This document shows, in pieces, positions 22,251 through 33,085 of a DNA stretch of 64,000 bases (its first letter is position 1; every line of letters begins with the position of its first letter). The translations under genes and the position numbers were made by a program. The notes below the pieces were generated by a model. It was not told where the DNA came from, did not search any database, and saw only the letters and a program-made list of their open reading frames with translations. Source of the stretch: Cepaea nemoralis (taxonomy: Eukaryota; Mollusca; Gastropoda; Stylommatophora; Helicidae); contig JACEFZ010011456.1 in assembly GCA_014155875.1 (NCBI GenBank), positions 524,501 through 588,500 of the forward strand. Reading direction: 5' to 3'.

Positions 22251-22415
22251 GGTTTGGTACAAAGACGACCAGAGCATCCATGGACATGCTGGGGAAGTAA
22301 ACAGTAAGGGACCCGTATACACGGCTTAAGGCGTATTGGACATATGGTCCACGACCCATGTTTTTTTATAGACCAGTCGGCAATAGGCTGGTGATATGGT
22401 CAGTATCACTTAGGC

Positions 22416-22770
22416 CAGTGGTTCTCAACCTTTTTTGGCCCGTGACCTCTTCACCATATTTTCAAAACGTCATCCCCCCGCCCTTCCTATTTCCTCCCTA
22501 TAATCCCCCCCTTTTTTACACAGTATATGTAAAAATGGAAGCTAAATTTAATAACAATACTAGAAAAAATCTAGACGTCTACATAAAACGTTATAAAATG
22601 AATTTAAGATGTGCGAGAAGTACAGAACTGTAAAGTATGGAGGGAAAAACTATATCAAGTAATCGGTTCTTGTATTAACGCGATCTTGAAATAATTTTAA
22701 TTCTCTCCCCCCCCCCCCCCCTCGGAAGCCCTAAAATTCGCTTCCCCCTTCCACCGGTTGAGAACCACTG
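22416..22770 (+). mobile_element. hAT-type MITE (copy 3), complete with perfect 8-bp duplication
   Basis: Bounded by CAGTGGTTCTCAACC and GGTTGAGAACCACTG and flanked on both sides by the identical 8-bp ACTTAGGC (22408-22415 and 22771-22778). It is 355 bp long, with C-rich subterminal segments and no transposase. The perfect duplication suggests a fairly recent insertion compared with the 2425 copy. Confidence 0.95.
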
Positions 22771-22804
22771 ACTTAGGCTCATTTTACTTCCCTAATCATT
22801 TCCT

Positions 22805-22915
22805 TTCAGAAAGCAATGGCAAACTACTGAACGTAAACTTGCCACGATATTATTTTTAAAAAGACGCTGGTGTTGACAGCGACGTCCTGTAAAGGATATG
22901 CAACTAACTAACTAA
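22805..22915 (+). mobile_element. SINE2 3' half
   Basis: Contains TTTCAGAAAGCAATGGCAAA, ACTACTGAACGTAAACTTGC, a poly-T/A stretch, GTGTTGACAGCGACGTCCTG and the tail GGATATGCAACTAACTAACT. The head is absent. Confidence 0.85.
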
Positions 22916-23172
22916 TAATTTCTTGATACTCATTTTATGTTGGGTCGACCTTAGAGTCGGTTTGAAACATCTGCCTCGATGCAGGTTTAAACCCATGGCC
23001 ATCGGGCCGACAGGCAAGCAACATGAGACTCCTACATGCCCAGGGTGCAGCGATAATAGCCCGCACAGAACTGAAGACACGTGGGAAACAGAGCTCGCTA
23101 AGGTACTACCTGGCATTGCCGTGCCATGTCTCATAACTCCAACTTGGGATCACGATAAATAGATGCATTATT

Positions 23173-23465
23173 GCAGGTCTGCGTGATCGAATGGTTAGAG
23201 AGTTCGCTGTTAAACTGTCAGTGTGCTGATGTCGAGGTAGCAGGTTTAACCCCCTATACCGGCCAGTTGGACTACTAGTAAAATGTTGACTTCTCCTTGA
23301 CTTGGGACGTAAATTACAAGTACCTCAGAAGTCGGAGTGGGTTCGCCTGATGGTGATGGATACTGGTAATAGGGAAAGGTAATCCGCACGCAAAAATCAG
23401 TTCAGAGAACTAAAAGTAGTAGCACATATATGGACTACGCTTGAGTTCAAAGCAAGCGAACAAAG
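23173..23465 (+). mobile_element. SINE3 copy
   Basis: tRNA-like head TCTGCGTGATCGAATGGTTA with B-box-like GCAGGTTTAACCCCC. The body has TGTTGACTTCTCCTTGACTT and GGGTTCGCCTGATGGTGATG, and the 3' end has TATATGGACTACGCTTGAGT then CAAAGCAAGCGAACAAAG. A (GAA)n microsatellite directly follows. Confidence 0.88.
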
Positions 23466-23469
23466 AGGA

Positions 23470-23632
23470 GAGGAGAAGAAGAAGAAGTAGAGGAAGAAGA
23501 AGAAGAAGAAGAAGAAGAAGAAGCAGTAATGGTGGTAGTAGTAGTAGTAGCAGCAGCAGCAGCAGTAGTAGCAGCAGCAGCAGCATCAGCAGTAGTAGTA
23601 GTAGTAACAGCAGTAGTAATAGTATGATTGAC
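23470..23632. repeat. (GAA)n, (GTA)n and (GCA)n microsatellite
   Basis: A compound trinucleotide tract directly after the SINE3 3' end. Poly-Ser and poly-Thr/Ala frames over it are repeat translations. Confidence 0.95.
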
Positions 23633-23964
23633 CATCTCCAGAAGTGACCGTGGCATCTTCGTCAGAACTGCATCCGAAAGGATTAGCAGGGCAATATCAG
23701 TAGTTCATGGATAAATTGTCAAAGAGCGGTGTGAACTGAGGTGACGAATGTGGACCATTACAGTTTGACCTTCCCCAGAAAGGCCATGGTGTCTTCAGCA
23801 GAACTGTTCCCTCATGGACTTCAGAATAACAACGACAATATTTTTATGATGAAATGTCCAAGAACTGTATGAACTCAGACGATGAAATGGTCCGGTTTTT
23901 GGTACAACTGACACTTGTTGGTTATGTACCAACCAAAGTGGGAAATTTGTTACGGGTCTCTGTG

Positions 23965-24205
23965 GAGGGACCGGCTCTATGGCCAATTGATTACGGACGC
24001 AGTTCGCAATTCTCCATACCGCGTTCGAAACACAGCTGCGGGCGATTTGGCAGCAAACCGACTTGCGCTGATTTTTATATAATGGCATAGTGCCGGTTGT
24101 TCAGATAGTAATGGAAAACCTACTTAAGTTAAACTTGCCAAGAAATCACAGTCAAGAAATGCTGGGGTTGACTACGACGTCCTGCCAAAGATGTGCAACT
24201 AAACT
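23965..24205 (+). mobile_element. SINE2 copy
   Basis: Head with GGCCAATTGATTACGGACGC and CGCGTTCGAAACACAGCTGC. The body has GCGGGCGATTTGGCAGCAAA, and the 3' part has GGGGTTGACTACGACGTCCT and GATGTGCAACTAAACTAACC. The internal GTTCAGAAAGCAATGG block is diverged to GTTCAGATAGTAATGG. Confidence 0.86.
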
Positions 24206-24394
24206 AACCCTGCCAGACGCTGACTACGTGTTATTGATAATCGAATGTTCTGAATTATGAACGACTAAGAACACGAATGAGATCCCTGACCTGTCAGTCG
24301 GTTCCGGCAGTGTGTAAGTTGGGCTTGAGCAGATTCTGCGGCCACAGAGAATAGCCGTGCTAGATTGCACGTTTACTGCGACATGAGTGCTTAT

Positions 24395-25865
24395 GTATAT
24401 TACTCTTGATCTAGATGGTGCGTAGTTGTGATGTCAGTTGTCCCTTTCCTTGTCTGCGGACGCGGTTCGTTCTTAGACATGATGAGAATTATCCCTTTCC
24501 CAGATCCTTAATCTCGAGAGTGCGTAGAGGTGATGTCAGTTGTCCCTTTCCTTGACTGCTGACGCGGATCGTGCGGACCTGAACGTGTGTAACCATGATG
24601 TGAATTATCCCTTTCCCTGACTGTTGATGCAGATCATGCGTCAACATGATTTGAATTATCTCTTTCAATGATATTGACTCTGAGCGTGTGAGACACGGTG
24701 TGAATTTTCCCTTCCCCCTAATGTTACGCGGATCGTGCGTAGATGGATATGAATTGTCCCTAACTCTGATCTGTTAACGTGGATCGTGCATAAACATGAT
24801 GCGAATTTAACCTTTCTCCCACCCTCGATCCTGAGCGCGCGAAGACATGTTGTCAGTTGTCCCTTTCTATAAACGGCGAAGCGATTCGTGCACAGACGTG
24901 ACATGAACTGTCCATTTCTCTTACCCTTGACTCCGAGTATGTGTAGTCGTGATGTGAATTGTCCCTTTTCCCGAAAGTTGACGCGAATCGTACATAGACA
25001 TTATGGGGATTATCCCTTTCCCTGACCCTTGACTCTGAGCCTGTGTACTCACGATGTGAATTTGCCTTTTCCCGACCCTTAACTCTGAGCGTGTATAGAC
25101 ATGATGTGAATTGTCCCTTTCCCTGACCATTGAATCTGAACGTGTGTAATCATGATGTGAATTGTCTCTTTCCCGACCCTTGACTCTGAGTGTGTATAGA
25201 CATGGTGTGAATTGTCCCTTTCTCTGATTCCTGGCCCACAGCGTGTATGGAAATGACGTGAATTGTCATCTTTTCAAATCAGTGATTCTGCCAATTTCTC
25301 TGATTTCTTACGGGAGTGTATGGAAACATGATGCAAATTCCACATTTCTCAGACTGTTGATTTGGGAACGTGCAGAAACACAATGTGAATTATCTATTTC
25401 TCCCTCCCTTGAATGGAAGCGTATGTGGGCATGATGAAAATTGTTCCTTTCCCCGACCCTTTACCTAGAGCGCGTGGAAGCATGATGGGAATTGGTCTTT
25501 TCCCATATTCTGGACCCAAAGCATGCGATGACATGGTGGGAATTGTCGTTTACTCTGAAACTTGGCGTACTGAAAAACGATGTAAATTGCCATTTATGTT
25601 ATCCTTAACCCTAAGCGTGTGGAGATATGGTGTGAAATGTCCCTTTCTCTAGCGTCGGAAAGTACGGAGACACGATGTGAATTGTACTCGTATTTTTTAC
25701 TCTTGACCTAAAGCGCCTGGAGACACAATGTCAGTTTGTTTCTTTCTCCGAATCCTTCCTGAGGAGTCCGTGGAGACATGATGTCAGTTGTCCCTTTCTC
25801 CGACTCTTGTCAGGAACGTGCAGAAACATAATGTGAATTGTCCCTTCTCTCACTCTTGACTCGCG
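24395..25865. repeat. About 52-bp degenerate minisatellite
   Basis: About 28 imperfect units. Each has blocks like ATGATGTGAATTGTCCCTTT, CCCTGACCCTTGACTCTGAG and CGTGTGTAGACATG. Unit length varies between about 45 and 60 bp and divergence is high, suggesting an old array. Frames of 60-80 codons over it follow the repeat period and are not genes. Confidence 0.92.
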
Positions 25866-26022
25866 CGAAAAACTAGCGCCCTAATCCTTGCGTCACTCAA
25901 ATCTGTTATCTTTATCAGCTTCATTAATTAATTGGTGGACTGCCACATTAGCCTTGCGTCTGCTCTATTGATTGCATTTTATGTTTAAGTAGTTTGTGGA
26001 CGCATCATTGGAACGGATTAGC

Positions 26023-26072
<50 letters not shown>

Positions 26073-26120
26073 AGAAGAGAGTAGAGAGAGGAGAGGAGAG
26101 AGAGAGAGAGAGAGAGAGCA
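26023..26120. repeat. (GA)n microsatellite, interrupted
   Basis: (GA)n with GAAGAGA interruptions near 26070-26100. Confidence 0.96.
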
Positions 26121-26404
26121 GTTTAACATATTCCTTTCTGGGTCGGCCCTGTTGTTTTATCGATTTCTGTTCTGTCGACTTGTAGGTCGTTGTTTGACCG
26201 CTCTGACTCACAGCCGAATGGCACGGCCGCCGCCTTGAGCCCAAAGAACAAAACGAGAAATCAGACGTACTGGGTAACAATAAATACACCCGTTGCTGTT
26301 AATTGGCATTCATAGAACACACGAGGAAATTTGTGAATGTTTGAAGATACACAAGACTACGAGACTGAGCTTTATGATTTTGACCGGAGTGGTATGTCGA
26401 TTCT

Positions 26405-26500
26405 TCATTAACCATTAGCTTAGTTGCTAGTGTATTCGACTGACGGCTTGATGGTCTCTGGGTTAAATTCTGACAATGGCCGGATCTTTCTTGAGTATCA
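26405..26500 (+). mobile_element. tRNA-like SINE head (tentative)
   Basis: TTAGCTTAGTTGCTAGTGTA and, about 50 bp later, CTGGGTTAAATTCTGAC resemble degenerate A- and B-boxes. No second copy in the window confirms it. Confidence 0.35.
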
Positions 26501-26519
26501 TATACTGCATACAAGATAC

Positions 26520-28070
26520 TTTTCTGGGAGACTGGGTGGTTTGTGAAACCTTTGTTCTCGGAGATTGGGTGGTGTGTAAAACCTTTGTTCTGGGAGATTG
26601 GGTGGGTGATGAAACATAGCATTTGTTCTTGGAGGTTGGGTTGTTGATGAAGCCTTTGTTCTTTGAGGTTGGGTTGTTGACGAAACCTCTGTTCTTGGAG
26701 GTTGGATGATTGATGAAACCTTTATTCTTGGTGGTAGGGTGGTTGATAACCTGCGATCTTGGTTATTTAGGTGGTTGATGAAATATTTGTTCTTGGAGGT
26801 TGGGTGGTTGATGAATATTTGTTCTTGGAGGTTGGGTGGTTGATGAAACCTTTGTTCTTGGAGGTTGGATGGTTGATGAAGCCCTTGTTTTTGGTGGTGG
26901 AATGGTTGATGAAACCTTTGTTATTGGTAGTTGGGTGGTTGATGAAGCCTTTGTTCTTGCTAGTTAGGTGGTTTATGAAACCTTTGTTCTTGTAGTTGGG
27001 TTGTTGATGAAACCTTTGTTATTGGGGGTTTGGTGGTTGATGAAACATAGCATTTGTTCTTTGAGGTTGGGTTGTTGATGAAACCTTTGTTAGTGGAGGT
27101 TAAGTTGTTGATGAAACCTTTGTTCTTGGTAGTTGGGTGGTTGGGTGAAACCTTTGTTCTTTGTGGTAGGGTGGTTGACGAAATCTGTCTTCTTTGTAGG
27201 TGGGTGGTTGATGAAACATTTGTTCTTGGAGGTTCGGTGGTTGATAAAACCATTGTTATTGGAGGTTGGATGATTGATGAAGTCTTTGTTCTTGGTAGTT
27301 GGGTGTTGATGAAACCTTTGTTCTTGATAGTTGGTTGAATAATGAAGCCTTTTTTCTTGGTAGTTAGGTAGTTTATGAAACCTTTGTTCTTGGATGTTGG
27401 GTGGTTGGTGATACTTTTATTTTGAGTGGTTGATGAAACGTTTGTTGTTGGTGGTTGGGTGGTTGATGAAACCTTTGTTCTTGAAGGTTTGTATGGTTGA
27501 TGAAACCTGTGTTCTTGGAAGTTGGGTGGTTGATGACATCTTTGTTCTTGGTGGGTAGGGTGGTTGATGAAGTCTTTGTTTGAGTAGCTGATGAAATGTT
27601 TGTTCTTGGTAGTTTGGTGTATGATAAACCTGTGTTCTTTGTGGTTGGGTGGTTGATGACACCTTTGTTCTTTGAGTTTGGGTGGTTGATGAAACCTTTG
27701 TTCTTGAAGGTTGTGTGTTTGATGAAACCTTTGTTCTTGAGGGTTGTGTGTTTGATGAAACCTTTGTTGTTGAAGGTTGTGTGTTTGATGAAACCTTTAT
27801 TTTTGAAGGTTGTGTGTTTGATGAAACCTTTGTTCTTGAAGGTTGTGTGTTTGATGAAACCTTTGGTTTTGAAGGTTGTGTGTTTGATGAAACCTTTGTT
27901 GTTGGTGGTTGCGTGGTATTTGAAGCCTGTGTTTTGGGTGATTGTTGAAATCTTTCTTCTTGAAGGTTGGGTTATTGGTGAAACCTGTATTCTTGGTGGT
28001 TATGTTGTTGATGACACCTCTCTTCTTGGTGGTTGGGTGGTTGATGAAGCATATGTTCTTGGTGGTTGTG
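26520..28070. repeat. 33-bp minisatellite (period divisible by three)
   Basis: About 46 tandem units of 33 bp containing GTTGGGTGGTTGATGAAACC followed by TTTGTTCTTGGA. Because 33 is a multiple of three, reading frames persist for long stretches and give 11-residue repeats, such as the 166-codon frame at 27596-28096. Units near 27670-27900 are the most uniform (TTGAAGGTTGTGTGTTTGAT). The frames have no gene-like start or splice context and lie in an intron. Confidence 0.95.
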
Positions 28071-28159
28071 TGATCGGTTGCTTTATTCTTTGTTGAATCT
28101 TCTAGGAGACTAAGTTGTAACTTGCATTGGCGTTCAGGCCGTTTGGGTCTCAGCAGAGC

Positions 28160-28280
28160 TGCATAGAACCTGTACTTTTGTATGGATGTGAAACGTGAGC
28201 AGACAGACTGAAAGGTATCTGATGGCGGCGTTCTTTTGGTTGCTGAGGAAAATGCAAAGAAAACCATGGGCAGAAAGCTT
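28160..28280 (+). mobile_element. LINE-A short internal fragment
   Basis: GCATAGAACCTGTACTTTTG, TATGGATGTGAAACGTGAGC and TGCTGAGGAAAATGCAAAGA correspond to LINE-A 8628-8745. It is damaged and lacks the 3' end. Confidence 0.75.
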
Positions 28281-28479
28281 TTATCCAAAATTGACCTGTG
28301 ATTCCTGGTGGAGCCAGCCTAACACGGGTATCATGAATTGTTCTAGGAAGTAAAGACGGCCGGCGGGGCATTAGCCACATCACACATCAAGTGCCGACGA
28401 GTCTATGGCAATATAGGGCTAGCATAGTATACCCAATACGCCATGGGACAGGATCCTTTGCATATTCTTTACTTGTTTA

Positions 28480-28696
28480 ATGGGGAGTCTCCGTGGCGAA
28501 GTGGTCAGGCTCCGAAAGTGGTGGGTTCGATTTCGGGCCGCGTCCTTTTTCGGAGGCTCCTGGGGGTCGTCGCTGGAGCTACGGAGTTCGTGCTTCGTGC
28601 GACGCTTTCGGCAGTTCGCTGCGGAAAGAGACTGAGCCATATGGGATAAAAACCCGGTGCAATGAAGTCGACCCTGTCGACTTTTAAGCGACTTTG
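28480..28696 (+). mobile_element. SINE1 reference copy with Pol III boxes and target duplication
   Basis: The best-preserved SINE1. The A-box TGGCGAAGTGG lies at 28494-28504 and the B-box GGTTCGATTTC at 28524-28534. The body has GCTCCTGGGGGTCGTCGCTG, GCTACGGAGTTCGTGCTTCG and CTGCGGAAAGAGACTGAGCC, and the 3' end has CCCGGTGCAATGAAGTCGAC. CTTGTTTA flanks both sides (28472-28479 and 28697-28704) as a likely target duplication. The A-to-B spacing of 30 bp fits a class-I tRNA head. Transcription would be by RNA polymerase III and mobility would rely on a LINE. Confidence 0.92.
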
Positions 28697-28769
28697 CTTG
28701 TTTATGGCAGTGCGACTATGGTGTGTCATCGGTTCTGATTGTCTGCAGGCCGTGGACGAAACAGACATG

Positions 28770-29030
28770 TTATTATTACGCGCTCATGTAAAAAAGGCTT
28801 CATAAAGTATCAGTGTTTCCGTTTATATGTCTGTAGTTACATTTCAGTGTGTCTGTGTGCGCGCGCGCCGCGGTTTGCTGTAAAGGTTAGAGCATTATGA
28901 AGCGGGTATCATCATATTACGCGCTCATGTAAGGCTTCATTGAGTATCAGTGTTTCCGTTTATATGTATTTAGTTACATTTCTCTGTGTGTATTTGTGTG
29001 TGTGTGTGTGTGAGTGAGTGTGCGCGCGCA
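28770..29030. repeat. About 135-bp direct duplication
   Basis: Two consecutive copies share ATTACGCGCTCATGTAA, GTATCAGTGTTTCCGTTTAT and TAGTTACATTTC, followed by GT/GC-alternating tracts (GTGCGCGCGCG and GTGTGTGTG). Confidence 0.85.
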
Positions 29031-29104
29031 CGCGCTATAACGGTTAAGAAACCCCCAAACCTGCTCAGTTTGCGGCGACTGCACTAACCAGGCAGCCTTA
29101 ATTC

Positions 29105-29262
29105 CTCATTCTCAAGGCTTTTTTTTTTATTGAAATGGTATGGGTGCCGGTCGTTCAGAAAGCAGTGGCAAACTACTGAACGTAAACTTGTCCAGAATCA
29201 CGAACAGCCCTTAAAAATGCTGGGGTTGACTGCTACGTCCTGTATAGGATATGCGACTAACT
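29105..29262 (+). mobile_element. SINE2 copy, head missing
   Basis: Starts in the T-run and continues ATGGTATGGGTGCCGGTCGT, TCAGAAAGCAGTGGCAAACT, GGGGTTGACTGCTACGTCCT and GGATATGCGACTAACTT. Confidence 0.88.
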
Positions 29263-29334
29263 TTGCCACCCGCGCGGGGGATGTGGCTTAAGGGAATACT
29301 CCCCGACATACCGAGTCGAGAAGTTCCATATCAG

Positions 29335-29520
29335 CCGCGGGTGCTTTAAAAGCAGACAGCATTGCGTTGATTTCATTGGGATAAAGCGTGTGCCGCTCAG
29401 AAAGCTATGGCAACCTACTGAACTGACAGACTACTGACCTAACAAACTAGCAAACAACTGAACTTGTATGGTAAATCACAAACAGCTGTAACATGCCGGG
29501 GTTGTTTGACTGACTGGCAC
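29335..29520 (+). mobile_element. SINE2 copy, rearranged
   Basis: Blocks AGCATTGCGTTGATTTCATT, GCTCAGAAAGCTATGGCAAC, AATCACAAACAGCTGTAACA and GCCGGGGTTGTTTGACTG are in SINE2 order but interrupted by extra sequence at 29415-29460. Confidence 0.65.
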
Positions 29521-31017
29521 CTGGCCGTCTTGACAGATGATAGTTTGTTAAATGGAGTTATACCTCTCCATAACACAAAGCCTGGGCTGAATTGTAGAGA
29601 CCATGTGTTTCCAATGCAACACGATCCCTCTCTTGGGCTGCCTAGTTTACTCCAGAGGAAAGGTAACACCAATACGTCTGGAACAATACAAGCTGCAGAA
29701 GCTGCCGGATTAACAAAGCAATGCAGTAACTGTTCGCCTGTTGGGGCTTCGATCCTAGACCAGTTGTCGACCAAGGCTTAGGGCCTAGTCTGCCTTGCCA
29801 TGACAGTTAGTCTTTAGGTTGCATTTCCTCGCCCTAGGGTGAGGTCTGTACCCAGGAACTTGTATTTTCCCATGTAACATACAACATCGTGTTGCTAAGA
29901 ACATTTACCTCAGCATAATTTGTGCAGTAATCTTTTACTGCATTAAATAAAATTGCATATCTTTTGCAGGATTTTACAGTCAACTCCAGCCACTATTGAC
30001 TGTTTATGATATACCAGGCAATATTACTGTCAGTAGTTTACCATTGCTGGGGTTGAGTGAAACGCTTTGTCAAGAACATGCAACTATTTTTTTAATCGCT
30101 CAAGTATTCATCTCGCTAACGCTGCTGCTTTAAACTGATTCACTGCCGAAGGATAGTATATCCTCACATGTAATCTCTTATTTGAACAAAAGGACGATAT
30201 ATCGCTATACTGTAGACATCGTTTCGATTTCACCATTACCCCTACCCCGTTCAACCTCAAGGAGAAGTTATAGTAGGGTCCATCACCGGCTCAGAATGAT
30301 ATTTCTGTGACTAGTCAGCCACCAAAGCAGCTGCCCATGGTTTACCCTCACAGTCCTATTAATCCGAAGGTGGTTGTTGTCCATATGGAGTGATGGACTA
30401 AGTTGAAAGTCATCTTGATAAATGTTTTGTTTCGTGGTATGTTTGCAATTTCAATCTCAGTAAGGAAAATTTACATTATAATGTGATTGTATGTTTTATA
30501 TAATTTGATTGTATACCATATTTGTTGGTGCAAACCTACTTATTGTTTGGCACTGAATCAGTTAAGCTACTCATTATTTGTGCCACGTTGTCTATATTAG
30601 TTTGCTCTCACAATGTAGATTTATTAAATCATCTAAAGTCTTAACATTCATGCTCTTAACTCCCCTTGCTTTGTCATGCTTCTTGAGTGTGTGGAGTTGT
30701 GTTTTCCTGGCCTAGAGTTATCTCCCGTGGTGAGATAACTATGGCAACAGTTAATAAACAAAAATCGTTTCAGCAGATTTTGAGTAATTCATAATTTATC
30801 ACTTTTAGAAATAAAATATTAGCGTAAAGTTACTTCCAGAGATAATACCCCTTCCTTCATTTTAGCAGCTGTTTAACGGCTCTTTTTGATACGTGTAATT
30901 GTATCTATCAGTTTGGAAAAATTGTTATAAACGACAGCTTGCAAACACGTTTTTAAGAACTCAATGTCTTCAAAAGATGCATACCCTACCCTAACTTCCT
31001 GGGAAAATATTAAGTAG
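29521..31017. other. Intronic sequence without recognisable element
   Basis: About 1.5 kb of mostly AT-rich sequence. Overlapping frames of about 105-111 codons on both strands at 29440-29780 show no domain and no gene-like context. A short SINE2-like piece may lie at 29970-30090. Confidence 0.5.
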
Positions 31018-31100
31018 TATAGTCTAGTGCACTCGCCAGTAGTGGCAACTACAAGAAATAGTAGGTATGGACTACGCTTGAGTTCAAACGAGAACGAACA
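31018..31100 (+). mobile_element. SINE3 3'-end fragment
   Basis: AGTCTAGTGCACTCGCCAGT, GTATGGACTACGCTTGAGTT and GAACGAACAAAG match the SINE3 3' end. A LINE remnant follows directly. Confidence 0.8.
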
Positions 31101-32345
31101 AAGAGATGCCATTGACAAACAACTAAGGGATGAACATCAAAATTTTCAACTATATAGATCTGGCCCTGACCAGATTGTCACACTGCGCACAATAATAAAG
31201 CAAAGCATCAAATTGAACCGACTACGTTATATTGGGTTTGTGGACTGTTAAAAAGCCGTTGGAGTATTGATGGGAATCTGTCTAGGATTAGATGAGGCGT
31301 GACATGATCAACAGAAAATCATTAATTTGAATTAGGTAACTTAAAGAGATGTGGGGGTGCAGTATTCTCCATGAGGGAAAACTAACAAACGCGTTCAAAA
31401 TAAGAACAGGAATGAGACTGGGATGGATGTTTGTCGTCTCTACTATTCTTACTGACTAGACTGGATTATGAAGATAACAACATGCACTGCTCCAATGGAA
31501 TTCAAATGTCTCTCTAGCAAAGCGGCTGGATAATCTGGATTTTGTGGATATCATTATCCTCCTGTTTCAAACACGAAATAGATGCAAGATAAACTAACAA
31601 CACTAGATGGAAGGTCACAGCTCACAACAGTTAGGTTAAAACATTAATAGGGGAAAGGTAAAGATAATGAGAGTAAATCAAGCAATGGATAACCTGATCA
31701 TCCTTGCTGAAACCTAACTTTAGGAGACGAAATCATGCACCTATTTAGGTAGCAGTGTGGACAAACATAGGGGAGAGATTAATGTATCAAAATAAGAATT
31801 TAAAAAGGCAAAAGGAGCATTTATAGCACTGTTAAATTTGTGGAGGTCAAACGAAATAAACTTAATACCAAACTAGCAATACAATGTAATGTTTAATCAC
31901 TAATACTGTAGGGGTCAGAAGCACTCTGAGCTAGAAAAACGATTGCAAATAAACTACAAACATTTATGAAAAAGGTGCATGTGAAAAATAGAAGGACTAA
32001 AATGATATAACATAATCAATTATTTGGAGCTCATAGAGAGAACTAGACATATCACTGAACCAAGAGGTGTAGACAAGACCCTGGCAATGGGTAGGACAGA
32101 CATTGAGAAAACATGTGATTAGTAGAAGTAGAAGGGCCTTTATGTGGTAACAACAGAGCAAAAGAAATAGAAGTCACAAACACTGACGGAGAAGAGAAGT
32201 AGAAACAGAAACGAATAATATGACAAGGACATGTGCGGAGCTGCACGGAACATTTAAGGATAGGCCATCTTGGAGTGAGTTAGCTGAGAGCTGTGCCCCA
32301 GTGGAGGAGGCAGGGCGGAAGGTGAAGAAGCCTATCCGAACTGTA
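31101..32345 (+). mobile_element. LINE remnant with many stops
   Basis: Fragments in shifting frames resemble reverse transcriptase. They include T-L-R-T-I-I-K-Q-S-I, R-Y-I-G-F-V-D-C followed by stop-K-A (the usual FVDF.KA(F) position), G-S-E-A-L, and a C-terminal P-S-W-S-E-L-A-E-S-C-A. Density of stops indicates an old, dead copy. The clade is unclear. Confidence 0.65.
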
Positions 32346-32470
32346 CATTAAATCTTGTAAAGCTTGTAATGTTCAAATCCCATACTCAGTATTATGTAGA
32401 GTATATCTCTTGTAAGAGCTTGTAACGTTCAAAGTCATATACTCAGTGTTGTGTAGAGTATATCCCCCTA
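32346..32470. repeat. Short direct duplication
   Basis: Two copies of about 62 bp share GTTCAAA, CATACTCAGT and TGTAGAGTATATC. Confidence 0.75.
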
Positions 32471-32688
32471 GTTGTAACACTTTTCAAAGACAAATAAATA
32501 TCCCATAATTTATGTAAATGTCCATAAAGTCAGAATCACAGAAAGCATTTAAACAAAACAAAAGCACTCAAGAGCAAAATTGTCTAGCCCAAGAAACAAA
32601 ATAAATATCCCCACAAGTTACTGCCTATAGAACTGTTGCTCCAACGATACAAACTTTAAGCTGGTACCATTCATAAACTTAATAATAA

Positions 32689-32877
<189 letters not shown>

Positions 32878-32884
32878 TAACCTG

Positions 32885-33085
32885 TTGTACCCGATTCTTT
32901 TTCAGTTGTATCGCTAACGAGGGCGTCAGTGCCTGGGTATTACCCGATTCTCTTTCAGTTGTGTTGCTAATTGGGGAGTCATTGCGTATGTGTTACCTGA
33001 TTCTCCTTCAGTTTCATCGCTAGTAGGGGAGTCAGTGCGTATTTATTGTTGTATCGCTAATGAGTGCGACAATGCGTATGGGTTG
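32885..33085. repeat. About 62-bp tandem repeat just after the donor
   Basis: Three to four diverged units carry ACCCGATTCTTTTTCAGTTG, TATCGCTAA and GGGAGTCA(G/T)TGCGTATG. Each unit contains a pyrimidine-rich TCTTTTTCAG that looks like a 3' splice site, but no coding exon follows. Confidence 0.8.

Noticed and set aside
27596..28096. 166-codon repeat protein
   Set aside because: It follows the 33-bp period of an intronic minisatellite and lacks a gene context.
29439..29781. Overlapping frames of 105 and 111 codons
   Set aside because: No domain, no splice sites and no second copy; probably chance frames next to a SINE2 remnant.
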